The notes under the pieces: generated by a model | Told to the model about the DNA's origin: nothing | What the model saw: only the letters and a program-made list of their open reading frames with translations | The model's database searches: none | Position numbers and translations under genes: made by a program | Assembly: GCF_031755915.1 (NCBI RefSeq) | Contig: NC_083390.1 | Coordinates: 23,431,001 to 23,495,000, forward strand | Origin: Ziziphus jujuba | Taxonomy: Eukaryota > Streptophyta > Magnoliopsida > Rosales > Rhamnaceae | DNA: 64,000 bases | Direction: 5' to 3' | Shown: positions 1-12,600 of the stretch, piece after piece | How the letters are laid out: the number at the start of each line of letters is the position of its first letter | How positions within the stretch are numbered: the first letter of the stretch is position 1

Positions 1-1451
1 CTGTGTTTGAATGAATTGCCAACCAATTAGAAATATGAAAATTTCCATAGCATAGAGGACACTTCCATTATATCTTATTTGCCATTTTCAATGAGTTAGC
101 ATACAATTTGAGTTTGAAGAAGTTGAACCTGTTCCCATATATGATATTTTGAACCCATCAGGTTAGCAGTTACAAATCCAAGAAAACTATCATCCGAGCT
201 ATATGATATTCCCTTCATATTCTGAGCAATAGCGATTTCAGATTTCCCATTACGCCGCTTGTGGTTGGCGATAGCTAGTTTCCGGTCTTGCCTTCCATGG
301 CCTTCCTGTGACGTCAAAATATCATACAAAAACGTATCCAAAGTCATTTGTTGAATCATTTTAGTATGTTCCATATATGGAGTTTTTGTAACAGAATAGT
401 GTTGAGTACCAACATAAATCTAAACAAAAAAGTGAATGATAAAGATAAGGAAATCGAACTGGATAAACTATCTTGACCCTGTTAATATGAGATTCAGGAG
501 CCTAATCACATAGTAAAACCCAACTACCTAAGTCAGTAAGCTAAAAACGGTGCATTGAAACTCAGGACCCTATATATCAACAAGATTCTACTGTTCTTAG
601 CCAACTATAAATTATTAAGGAAAAATCCATCACTGGGAGTACTTAAAACGTGTTTTAGAGATCTTACATTGGTATAGAGAGAATAGATTGTACCGCCATC
701 CAATCCTTCAGGGGGTGCTTCCTTCACAATAACACAAGTGCACCTTCCAATGTCCAGAGGCAATGGTCTACACAGTAAAGACCTGAAAAGCATACCCACC
801 GAACCACTTTCAAAAAGTATAACATAAACAAACCACAAAACCATTAAGCATTTCAGTTCTCATTGGTTGGTTATTGGGAAATTATAAGAAAACTATCAAA
901 TTTACAGCATTAGTCATATTCATAGGAAAGAAAAACAAATTTATGCAAAATTTTTTAACTAACTTGTTAGGAAGAGTCGTCCAAGAAGAAGCAGGAGCAG
1001 CTTCAGAATCAGAATGGTCCCAGATCTTCAAGGAGCTAGAGTTCTCTGACTCACTTGGGTCCCATATTTTGGACGCACCAAAAACCTTATCAGGCTCGTT
1101 TATCTGCATACAAAACTGAAGCGAGGAAGGCTTCAAGGCCCTGCAGCCTGTGGAATAAGATTTCAGATTGGAAAACTTCCTGGTTGTGACAGAAGAAGAA
1201 GACCCATTAGCCGGAACTGCAATATTTTCTTTGTCACACCGAAATTCATCGACTTCTTGCTTGTTTGGCACAGCATTTTCCTTATTGTCATTGAACAGAA
1301 ATTGGTTTGGTTCCAAATGGTCTCCAAGGGAGATTACTCGGCCTCCTTCGCTGTTGCTTCGGTTGTGACTGAGCTCGTTGAGTGGATTCATATAAAGGGA
1401 ATTGTATGAAGACTGGCGGGGGATTGAAGATTTCTTGCAACTAGCAATCAT
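1..1451 (-). CDS. TLP8: Tubby-like protein 8 (TLP8-type), 5' part, runs off the left edge
   Basis: Coding exons on the minus strand are 1451-964, 782-668 and 305-129, giving 260 residues in one frame with GT-AG introns. The next intron (128-1) ends in CAG exactly at base 1, so exon 4 probably begins just outside the window. Residues 1-150 are low-complexity and Ser/Asn-rich. A conserved stretch follows with the start of a tubby C-terminal domain (IGRCTCVIVKE, then YSLYTN-EGHGRQDRKLA, then SFLGFVTANLMGSKYHIW). No F-box is present upstream of it, which matches the TLP8 branch rather than the F-box tubby proteins. Tubby domains bind phosphoinositides, and plant members act as membrane-tethered or nuclear regulators; the role of TLP8 is poorly known. 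Two KEN motifs lie at residues 57-59 and 74-76. The gene is head to head with the gene at 2679. The family call rests on motif recognition only. Confidence 0.85.
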
Positions 1452-1859
1452 GGTGGTTGAGAAAGAAAGAAAGAGAAAAAAAAATGCTAGTGTTTTCCTG
1501 TAATTTGTCTTGATAATGATTTTCAGATTACTGGATTTTGTTTGATTTCAACGAAAGCAGCCATCTTTGGAACTTGGAGAGTTATTGAAAGAAAAAGTTT
1601 GAATCTTTTTCATTAAGCGGAAATGGAAATATGTGAAAACAAGAACAAGCACCTGGGGAAAGAAAATGTTTCTGGTTCTTTTCACTATTTTGATGATATA
1701 GATCTAGCTCTTGGGATTTTTGAAACTCACTTAGCTAAAATGGGAATGTGGGAAAGTGATCTTTATTCAGTTTTGAAGGTTTGTCTGGGCATGCTTAGAA
1801 GAAGAAAAACAAGTGTATAATTTTTTGAATTTGAATAGGTATTGAAGAATGTGCAAATG

Positions 1860-1890
<31 letters not shown>

Positions 1891-2678
1891 GTTGTTGTTG
1901 GGTGAATAGGTCCTTTTTCTTCTTGTCCTTTCTATGGCGTTTGGTGGGATTAACGGTAACAATTCAATTTAAACTATTTTTGCCACTTTTTGTGGATGAG
2001 TGTGTAGTGTTGACAAATTCTAAGATTTGGGACAGACCCCAAAACAAGAAAAAAAGAAAAATTAATTAAACAAAAATGGAAAAGGAAGAGCGGGAAACAT
2101 GTTTGAATAACATGGCAGAAGTAGTGTATTTGTTGTACTATGTGGAATAAGATGGACTTTGAGGTATTATTGTCTGCCCCTTTGGTGGAGGACTTTTTAA
2201 AGGGATTTTCATGAATTTCTTGATCTCATATGTCATTATAGAGTGAAAATGGAGCTTGTACATTTATTGCTATAGCAATATGTTAGTTTTATCCAAAGGC
2301 AAAATTATTAATTAAAAAAGATTTAATTATATAATATGATGTTGTTCAAATATTGTTTAATTATATTTAAGTTACTTAAAAATATTTGGTTTTCTTTTAT
2401 AGAGATTCCACCTTAATAAACTCATTAATTAAATATGAAAAATTTTTACTAAAAAAAAAATAAATCCGAAACGACCAAACAAAAAAAAAAAAAAATTTGC
2501 TCCCTAAACTTATTAAAAAAAAAAAAAAAAAAACCTCAACTCCACCATTTGGATAGAAAACAGATAGACCAAAGCCAAAAACGAGTGGCTTTCAATAGCT
2601 ATCTTCCTTCCAACTCCAACACATCCCCTTTTAACACTCCCCCATGGAAACCCAGAAAAGCCCACCTTGTAAATCATC
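1452..2678. other. Intergenic region between two divergent genes
   Basis: About 1.2 kb separates the start codons of the TLP8 gene (minus) and the chloroplast-protein gene (plus), so both promoters must lie here. It is AT-rich with T runs near 1861-1886 and A runs near 2450-2530. Short open frames at 1623 and 1842 look like chance. No other feature is supported. Confidence 0.6.
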
Positions 2679-4647
2679 ATGGCCAACATAGTACTTTCTC
2701 TCTCTACCTCTTCTTTCTCCTCCCACTCCTACCCCACCAAACACACCTCAAGTCTCACTCCCATGGCTACTGCAATCAGAACCAAAGTAGTTCCTGCTGT
2801 GATTGTCGGCGGTGGAAGGGTCGGCAGAGCTTTGCAGGACATGGGTAATGGTAATGATCTTTTGGTGAAGAGAGGAGAACCTGTGCCGCTTGATTTTAAA
2901 GGTCCGGTCTTGGTATGCACGAGGAACGATGATCTCGAGGCTGTTCTTGATGCCACTCCTCGGTCTAGATGGGACGGTATGTATGTTCACATTTTCCTTT
3001 TTTGGCATGAAATTGTTGTCGCTTTTTTTAATTTTTGGTGTCGTTTGATGTGAAACACTCTGGTGTATCTGTTGAGTTTTTAAGTGATGTTATTAGCTGT
3101 TTAGGTGGATGTGTTTTGTTTCATTTTGTAGAAGACAGAAAACGAAAATAGAAATGGAAAGGAAATATGGGTATGCTATCTTTTGCATGCTGTGCAATGT
3201 AATCAAAGAATAAAAAGGCAGTGGCTACTCTTGGTTGTGCTTTTAGCCTTGGGTTTTCATTGAATTTAGAAGTTTATTTTAGTTTGCCAAAAGTTTTGAT
3301 TGCAAGTGAATAACACAGTTCATTATCGAGCGGGTTTAATAATTCGGTTTTGTACCATATTTTGTCACTAAATTTTGCAAATATTTGTCAAATTTGATAT
3401 GCATATCGTATTTGACAATCTAGCAGATTTGGTTTTTTTCCAGAATGGGATGCTGGAACCATGGTTTGAAAGTAAAAATCTTGGTGATGCGGATCAAGTG
3501 TTGGCATACTTTGCAATATCCAAGCTTGGGGAACCTCCTATTGACGGAAAGACTGATACGAATCCTGAAGGACTCACAGCAGCGTATGGTAAATGGGCAT
3601 CTGCGGTAGCAGAAAGATTGCATGCTGGAGGCCTCTCTTGCAAGGTAAAAGAAGAACTTAGTTATGGTGTATGGCATGATGAGAAAGCTAGTGAGCCACA
3701 TAGGAAGCTTATTATTAGTGTTACTATTAGTTTTTCTCTTTTCGGTTGGGAAGATAAAGATCCATTCTTGAATTTTCAACTGAGGTTCTGTTTTTGGTGG
3801 AAGTGGACCCTATTTTTGAAAGCGCAGCAGATTTTTAAATCTTGGGTAATTAGTTTAGTTGTTATGATCCTTGTGGAAAAAAGTGTTAAAATTTTATTAG
3901 AATGCTATTAACATTCGAATGATTTTTTTACTAGTTGTATCTTCATTTGGGGTAGGTTCTCAACAAGGAAGAATTTCAGAAGCAGATGCTAGAAAAGCTG
4001 ATATGGATTTCAGCATTCATGCTTGTTGGAGCTCGCCATCCAGGGGCAACTGTAGGAGCTGTAGAGAAAGAATACCGCTCTGAAGTAAGCTTTCTATTAT
4101 CCAAATAACATTCCTCTAGAATTTTCAATGCACATTCTTATTAGACCTTGGGTGCAAAGAAGAGAAAGTTGAATCATAATCTGCCTCTGCCATGGCAATA
4201 ATAAAACCAACTTGTTTATACGGTATGATTTGATTGTGATTTTTGCATCTGTTGGAAAAAAAGACACAACTTAACTGATGTTTATGATTTCAGGTGTCTA
4301 GCCTCATTACTGAACTTGCATCAGCAGCAGGAGCAGAAAAGAGGTTGGTCTTTGAAGAAGCCATGGAGGAGAGATTATGCGCTTACTCACGATCCGTTGC
4401 ACACTTTCCTACTGCAGTTAAAGAGGTAAAAAGTTGCATCCATTTCACAAAATGTGATTTAGTTTCTAAGCACATGTGGATGGTTTCAGGAGTTCAATTG
4501 TTGTTTACTGTAAAATCTGCCTAATGCTTTCAGTTCAAATGGAGGAATGGCTGGTTCTACTCTCTTTCTCAAAAGGCAATTGCCGAAGGAAAGCCTGATC
4601 CATGTCCTCTGCACACAGAGTGGCTCAAAGAGTTGAAAATCGTCTAG
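2679..4647 (+). CDS. Plastid-targeted protein of unknown function with a Rossmann-like N-terminus (At1g16080 type)
   Basis: Five exons (2679-2976, 3427-3644, 3956-4084, 4294-4425, 4534-4647) join in frame to 296 residues. The first ~35 residues are Ser/Thr-rich with few acidic residues, typical of a chloroplast transit peptide. A second Met at residue 29 (base 2763) is an alternative start. Next comes VIVGGGRVGRAL (residues 41-52), a glycine-rich nucleotide-binding-type turn, and later segments such as FFQNGMLEPWF, GARHPGATVG and AYSRSVAHFPTAVKEFKWRNG. The start of the second exon was placed at 3427 because only that acceptor restores the conserved DLVFFQNG frame. I recognise it as the conserved plant protein whose Arabidopsis member is At1g16080. 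It resembles 2-dehydropantoate reductases in its fold start, but no biochemical role can be assigned. It sits head to head with TLP8. Confidence 0.85.
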
Positions 4648-5099
4648 AAAATGTGAGCTTTTGGCATATTAACAAATTGAATTTAGTTATGAATCTGGTT
4701 GTGTTCATAATCAACTGCTTACTTAAGAACACAGTCAGGGAATTTAATCCACAAGTTCTCTGGCGTTTGTTGTTTCTTTAGAAATGGTTCGTTCATGCAG
4801 CACACAGAAACCAGAGGATGATTATAATAATTTTGTTATAACAATGTTGTTTTGGTTTTTTAAAATATAACGTTGGTGAATGTTGTTTTGGTTCTTACAA
4901 TGATTGAAACTATTTTATCTATATTCTTTTTGTTTTTAACAGAAAGTACAGTTTGATGTTTGATACATAAGAACGAGATAAAAAATGATGAAATACAATA
5001 TAACTGTAAAATATGTATATTAAACGCACGTAATAATATGTTCATTCTTTAATGGCGTTCCATCAAAAGTATAAAGTTAGACCAATGTGTTCCATATAC
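4648..5099. other. 3' flank of the unknown chloroplast-protein gene
   Basis: This is AT-rich DNA after the stop codon at 4647 and probably holds the 3' UTR. I see no gene or repeat in it. The duplicated NUDT3-type sequence begins near 5100. Confidence 0.5.
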
Positions 5100-5660
5100 G
5101 TATTCTTTCATGTTGGGGTGACTTTAGGACTTACATAGAAAAATAGTGGTTCTATAGCTGGGCTATCCCCATGAGGGGCAGAAATAAACCGAGTATTAAG
5201 CTTCTATTTATGTATATTCAACTGGAACACATAGAAGAGACCACAATGCACCACTCGATTATATAAGTCTATAAGATAACTTACAAAATAAAAGTAAGAA
5301 AAACTATAAATTGCATGTTCAAAATAAACTGTTGGAACATCTTTTATTCGAAATTACGATTAGAAAGTAAGCAGTCGAGCATAACCTTATTCAGGAGAGA
5401 TGGTAAGGTTGACAGTTCCAAAATTTCAATGTCATTGCTGCAATATCCCTTCTGCAATAGGGAAAGTTGGAACCATATCCACACGTAACTAAAAGTCACA
5501 AATGGGGAAAGCAAAATACAGAGTAAGCCATAATTAAAGATAAATATAAGGGCCTTATTTATTTTCTTTTTTATGTAAAATATAGATCTTGATAAACATT
5601 TGCGGTACCTGAATATTCTCTAGTTTCTGCAAAGCAATTTTCAAAGATTCAGATATCTTG
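5100..5660 (-). pseudogene. 3'-end remnant of a NUDT3 copy (unit 0 of the tandem array)
   Basis: This stretch matches the 3' end of the intact NUDT3 gene at 6295-6830 and of the decayed copy at 19360-19900. Bases 5108-5220 match the 3' flank. Bases ~5425-5490 match the last exon, here ending in a stop after an altered Gln-Gln. Bases ~5607-5655 match the last third of exon 20. Homology then stops abruptly and is followed by intron-type sequence of the neighbouring gene (see the repeat at 5661), so nearly the whole gene has been deleted from this unit. It cannot encode a protein. Confidence 0.85.
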
Positions 5661-6240
5661 CTAATTTCATCGTAATTAACGTCGGTGAGTGGAATTTAAT
5701 TGTGGGTATTAGGCATGCTTGGTTATTGTTGCAGCTGATGATAGTAATTCTTTGTTGTATAAAGTGTTAATATGAATAATTCTCATTGCATAATGCGTAT
5801 TAGTATATTAGGTATTTGATGAATTCGTTGCCAGTTGGCCATTGTGCAATTGTTGAGCTTCAAAATATATTCTCTTTTCACTTTGTTTTCCTCCAAGGTT
5901 CTAAGTTTTCTTGGTGTTACATGGAATTCTAGGGTTCTGACATTGACATACAAAATCGGTCACATAGATAACAGAGTTTTTTTTTACACATTCCTTCTAT
6001 TCATTACTTTTTTTCTTTCTCTTTTTGTGAGTTAAAACTTCCTGGGTATTGGCTGCATTATATTTTGTCAAATAGAAGGTTGTAATGTTTTTCCTTTTAA
6101 TTTGTGTAAAAACTTTTGGTATGATGTCATTGGATGAGAAACATTTAGAAAAAGTATGGGAGGGTCTCGGAAAGGGTAACAGGTCAATGTTATTTTATAT
6201 GTAATTTCACGTTTTTCCTATAATTATGTATGTATAAAGT
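5661..6240. repeat. Duplicated segment R, copy 1
   Basis: A block of about 580 bp starts at ATTTCAT-GTAATTAACGTC and runs through GTGGAATTTAATTGTGGGTATTAGG to the CCTATAATTATGTATGTATAAA end. It recurs at ~18706-19290 and ~25890-26475 with scattered substitutions. In the third copy it lies in the leader intron of the small membrane-protein gene at 27018, so this copy is a displaced piece of that intron. Confidence 0.9.
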
Positions 6241-6263
6241 ATAAACAATATAAAAACGCATAG

Positions 6264-6265
<2 letters not shown>

Positions 6266-6294
<29 letters not shown>
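6266..6294. repeat. (CA)n microsatellite at a duplication junction
   Basis: About 14 CA repeats lie exactly between segment R copy 1 and the 3' flank of the intact NUDT3 gene. A comparable (AC)n tract sits at the same junction at 19301-19328. Confidence 0.95.
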
Positions 6295-6297
<3 letters not shown>

Positions 6298-6613
6298 TTC
6301 GTACTGGGGTGACTCTAGCACTTCTTGCATAGAAAAATAGTGATTTTTCCTCTCGGCTATCCCCCAATGGGACAAAAGCAAACCCAGTATTAACCTTATG
6401 TTTATGTATTTTCAACTGGAACACTTAGAGCACAATGCACCACTCTTACATATGTCTACATATTATTAAGTCAACATACAAAGTAAGAAAAAAACTTTTT
6501 AAGTTGCATGATCAAACTTGTTGGATATCTCTTATTCGAAATTGTGATTTTTCTGTAAGCAGTAGAGCATAATCTTGTTTAGGATACATTGATAGCTTGA
6601 CAGTTATAAAATT

Positions 6614-9600
6614 TCAATGTCCTTGCTGCAATATCTTGTCTGCAATAGGGAAAGTTGGAACTATATCCACAGGTACCTAAATGTCATAAAACAGGAAAGT
6701 AAAATATAAATTAAGCTATTATAAAAGATGAATATTAGAACCTTAATTATTTCTTGTTATGCAAAATATAGATCTTGTTAAAGAAAAGCATTTCCAGTAC
6801 CCGAATATTCTCTAGTTTCTGCAAAGCAATTTTCAGAGGTTCAGACATTTTAGAGTATTTTTGGAGCAGCAGACTCGCAGCCTCCTTGTCACCTTGTGCT
6901 TGTATTGTCAGAATCTCCCTACTTAGGCTTTCAACGGCACCTTCAACCTTTTTTTTTTTTTTGGGATTCAATTTAGAAGATTTAATATTCAGCTAAGTGA
7001 AGGAGAAAAGAGAAACACTAGGGAAATTAAGAAACAGGAGAAGTGGTTTTATACCTTGGCAAAATCAACAGAGAATGTTTCATCAGGATGCAAAATAAAA
7101 GCTCCTTTCTCATATAACCAATTAAACTGCAAAGCTTGTCCTTTTCTGAAAATGTAAATGTAAGATGATTCTATAATAAGTATATAAGGCACTTGGAAGA
7201 GGTAAGCATTACAAAACAAAAGTAGAGAATAAGGTTAGTTGTTACCCATGAGCTTCCTCTAAACCAAAACGTACTGAGCGAAAGCAGCCAGCAAGGAAGG
7301 ATACATACATGGACTTCATTAAGCTCTTTGGAAGCAAATCCTGGACCAAACTCACAAACCATCAACAATAAAGAAACTCTCAAAAATGTTCAACTAAAAT
7401 GAAGAAGGATAGCTCGCTAAAGAAACTATTTTTCATTGCCTTATTTTATAGCTTGGTCTTGGGTTTGGTTTTGGGTTTACCAATATTGTTAAAGATGTGA
7501 CTCGAAAAATCCTTAAAGAAAAGTGATGGGACTGGTAATACTTGAGCAGTTCAAAGCAGTGAACAAGATTAAGATGGAAGTTGTAACTACTAAACAAAAG
7601 AACATGGTATAAAATAATGAAAGTACTCCATATATATCTATATATATATATATATATTAGGATTTTAATACTTTCTAATCTAAAGGAGAGAGAGGCATGA
7701 TTCGAAGCCAGGACATAAAAGGTGTGGATGTGAGGGACATACAACAAGGCCAACCTCACCTGTGAAATTACTCCATTTGATAATATCAATGACCGAAGTT
7801 ATTAATGAATTAGAAAAACAAAATAAACTACAGCATTTAATTTACTTAGAAACAAAAACAACTAATGAGAACGACACAACAATGTCACATAGATAAACAG
7901 TTTCTCACCTGGTTAACTAAGAATCTTAACGCCCAGAGGCCGACTATATCAGCTTTTGCTTCTTCCAAAGCAGAGTGAAGTTCTTGCAGCTCCTGTAGTG
8001 AAGAGGTGACAGGGAAAAAATGTTATCACTCTGAACCTACCGATGATGCATTCTTAATTTTATGAAAATGCCATCCCATTACAGCCAATTTTTATAGACT
8101 GACAAAATATACTGACCATATTAATTATGATTCATACTGATCGTATCTAATTATGAACAAAATTTTAGATTTAAAATAAAATAAACTTTATGGTACAAAT
8201 TAACCTAGTTAGAAACTTGCATATATTGTTAACTGGATCTTTTGTTTGGAACGAATATTTTGGCTCGGATATAGGAACAAGTGATGCAAATAATGGAAGA
8301 TTTTAGACTAAATTAAATTATTGTAAGAAAAATTAAATGAAGTCCATTTATGTCACTGACCAATCTTACTGTAGACTTTTGACCATTTGGAAGAACTATG
8401 GTATGAGGTCCAATCCCATGGCAGCACTCATGGCAAATTGTGTGAGTGAAGAATGAATCAAAATCTACCAGTTTTTGTTGTTCCTTTGTAATGCAAACAT
8501 CAGATATAGGCTGAAGAATATGCTTGAATCTGCTTAGAATAGGCAGGTTTGACATTATGAAGATGTGGAAACTAAAACATTCCAATAATAAGAGTTTTGA
8601 GGAAAGGAATATCATACTTAGCCTCTGAGACATTCTTAAGCATAACCATTGAAGTTCCTCGATCTTTTACTATACGTTCATCATTCGGCAGATTAAAAGC
8701 AACAGTTTGAGGACCCTTTACATCCTGCAGAAAACAAAAATTTTGAGACTTTCAGCTTTTCAACTGGATAAATTGGCATACATCAGCACAAGTTGGCCTA
8801 GATGCAAGAAAATGAACATATTCTAAACTCACTCCTGCATTGTATAGAAGTTGAATGACTCTAATAGGAGCAGCAGTCACATCTTTTGATTTGTAAACAT
8901 TGTCCAGTGGAAGATTTTGTTCCAACACCTACAGTAAGAGGACATATAATTATTTAGAAACAGACGGAAATATAGGTAATTTGCAGCAGGGTGAACTGCT
9001 AAAACTCTGGAAGAAAACCAATCTGCAACGTTACCTGCAAATTATCACCAAAAAGTTTTACTTGATCTGTAGCTTTGTCATCCCGAACTCCAATAAATGC
9101 TTCAAATGTAGCCTTGATAAACGCAAAGGATGGTAAGCTAAATATGACACATGATTTGAATATAGCAATCAACAACAAGAGGGGAAAATAGCAATCATTC
9201 AATGTTTAATGTAGAACTAAGAAAAGGTTGATGCTTCATATGCACATAACATGAACTATAACACTCTCTAACCTTTCTTCCGACAAAATTTGATCCTTGC
9301 ATGGTTTGAAGCTCTCTGTCACCATTGGGACATGAGGCCCTAAGCGAGCTTTATTTATAACTATATAAAGCCCAAATGGAGGACCAACAAATTACGTCAA
9401 TGCTATATTGGTTAATTATATTCTCAATTTAATTTTTTAGAGCATGCATTCTATGTCAAATCTTAATATGCAAGGAATAAACAAGTGGTAAAAATTTAAG
9501 GAAAAGGAACAGTGAAGATCAAGATGGTCCTAAATGCAATATACTATCACATGAAAGCTTGTGCACACATTTCACTTCAACTTGGATTGAAGATGATGGA

Positions 9601-12600
9601 CATTGAGCAAAATACAGAGGATAATGTAAATTTACCTTGTAGCCAAATAGTGCATCTTCATACGTCTCATATGGACCAATAGTAACATCCACCTTAGAGT
9701 CCTACATGAGAAAGTGAGAAAAGATGATGAAACAAAAAAGAAAGGACAGCAAAAGCTGGATGCTCTTAAGAATTGTCCAAATTAATCATATCATTGATTA
9801 AAAAAAATAAAAAAATAAAAAAAAGATTTGATATTTCACCTTCTGCAATTCTCAAATAGATATGAGATGTTCCAAAATTGAAATCTATATTTAATGGTTA
9901 TATATAGAAAAATCAGTTTGTTACATCTTATAACATTGTTCTATGACTAACAACAACAACGGAGCATTATATTCTCTTTACCATGTAAAATCATTTCACT
10001 TCCAAAGAAAGTAATATAGATGTTCATAGTGCGGTAAGAATGATTTTTTGAAAGGTCTCATGTGATTTAGTATCCAAAGTTTATCTGTGTTTTCTTGCCT
10101 TTGGTTGGAAAGCAATAGCATCTCTCTAAGGGCTAAAGCCTCTGATATTTTACAAGTTTGTTAATACGAGAATGGCAACTGATACAGTTATGCCCCTATA
10201 CTCTCTCATCATTTTTCAGATTTTACTTTATCCTTCATCTTTGTACTTGTGCACTTGAGCTGTGTTTCATCTTTGTACAATGTTATACCAAAGTCACACA
10301 AATGCATTAAAAAAGAGTATCAATGGATCTATACTTAAATACTAACCAACTCCATCCAGGCAATATCAGAGTCATAATAATCATTTGACAGGAAAGCATC
10401 AGCCTTGCTATGAAGCAATTTCTTCAAACTGCATAAGGCAGGAACAGGTGAAATTTTATCGTTAGTGGATGGTTCTCAACGATGTAAATTGAATGCAAAC
10501 AATATAAAGATAGAAACTCCGCAAACATTATACCTAGGTGAGCTGGTCAAGTCACCAGCTTTATGCAATAAGTCAGAGGCTTTTGTGAGGAAATGATTAT
10601 ACTCTTGGGAGTAAGGAACACAATATAGATCATAAGCAGAAGATGCTGAATTGTTTGAGCAACCAACTATGTTATTGTAGATAGAAGAATCCAGATTAAA
10701 TTCACTGCGTCTTTTGATAACATTGAAAAAGCCTGTTGCCTCTTTTTGTTGGTCCTCTGTTAGACTGCTTTTCCATAATTCAAATTCCTACATGAGAAAA
10801 TCGATCAATTTTCATACTAAAAACACAGCATTTTAAGTTATAATCACAAAATTAACTCATTAAAGTACCGATTTATCCATGTCTGGAGGATAGAAGTTTG
10901 CACCAGGAGGTTTTGGCACAGGAAATGCAGCTCTATATTTGAGACCCTTCCACCCAGCCACCGGCTTTGCGGCTTCAGTAAGCAACTTTATAGCTGAATC
11001 TGCTGTCGTCAAAAATGCCTCATTTTCATCAAGGCTAGACCTGTTGACAGAGAAGACAACAAAATCATCTTTGCCACTTCTATACGTAAATTCAGTAAAC
11101 AGTTGATAGGTAAATTTCAGCTACTTTCAGATAAACAAATAGACTGGGTTGTGCATCCTGGCTTATATAGCCTCATTGGCTTTGGAAAGAAGGCTTGGGC
11201 TTCATTTCTTTCTGTTCTCATTGTTGATTGTGTGTGTATGCACATGGATAGACGTAATCACAGACAAACACAAAGCTGAACTGAAAGAATACAAGTTTGA
11301 AGAAGATTTACCATGGGCTCTTATTGATTGCATAATACATCCATTTTAACTTGTCTAATTGTGATGCACCTGCATGCTCTTTCAACCAATCTCTTAGGCT
11401 AGGATTACTGTACCAAACCTGGTTACAAAACATTAAAAATATTTAGAAAGAAGCACTAAATTGTAAAGAACAAATGAAAGAATATTGGTCACTGAAACAT
11501 AAATTAGGTCCATCTGAAACATTACAAAGGAACCCGTTGATATTGATGTCTAAGTCAAAAAAATGAAAAAATAAAAAAATAAAATTTGGGAACTTCTATG
11601 AAAGATAAGCTCCATCATTTACACTGATAATATGCAAAGTTTTTTTTCATGGAATTCATTTCAATCTTGCTGATCTATCTTGAAATCACTGGGGCCAGTG
11701 AGTTACACCAACTTGGCATTTTCAAATACATTTATACAAATCAACAAAAAAATTTCATGTTCCAAGTTATTTTCCACCACACTAAATACCAAAGACATTA
11801 TGAATGTGTGCATAACCTGCAGGTAAAAGATTTCATTCATGATTGTTGCAGCCTTAACCAGTAAATCTAGAGCTTCCTTGTCAGCATTGGTGAGCCCTGA
11901 CAACTGCACCAAGAAATCAAAAAATTAATTTCAAAACGTTTAACCACCAGCAGCATGAATTAAACATTTGAAATGCAAAAGATGGAAAATTATAAGATCA
12001 ATCCTAAAATTTAAAGAATAAGTAGATAGCAATAAAGTAGTTAATCCTAGAATACTCCTTAGAGGACACACATAAATTTACTCAACATATACACCACTAA
12101 TGAGAATAAGAACATGGAAATACAATGACTCTATGCACTCTAAAAGCCCCAAACTTATGTGTAGGTTCCCATTTAAAATAAAAAAAAAAAAAAAAAAAAA
12201 GTGTTTTCCAATGACAATTCCAAAGACTTTTGAGTGACGATATATTAAATGAATTTAAAATCCAACAAAAGCTTCTTAAGACTTTTATCACCACCAGCCA
12301 GGACACTTCTTTATTATATTCCAAGAAAGAAGAAAAATTATAAATGCGCTTAGCCACACTTTTCTTATTTTTTGATGGGAGTACATATTCACAATGATAA
12401 GCATAAAACTTCAGAGTCTCCTGTCAGAAATATTGATAAAATATTAAGGATAAAGATATTCATAACCCCATAAAATGATCCTAGTATTGCACTAAGGCGT
12501 ATCGTATCTTAATTAACAGAAAATAAAAGATCGATATTAATGGAACAAACTGATATTAATATACGATAACATCAGTATAATGGCTGTAATAAACACCAAT

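Noticed and set aside
10000..10340. An extra NUDT3 exon in the intron between 9701 and 10347
   Set aside because: Exons 11 and 12 already join in phase with continuous family similarity. The intron has no frame that adds recognisable sequence.
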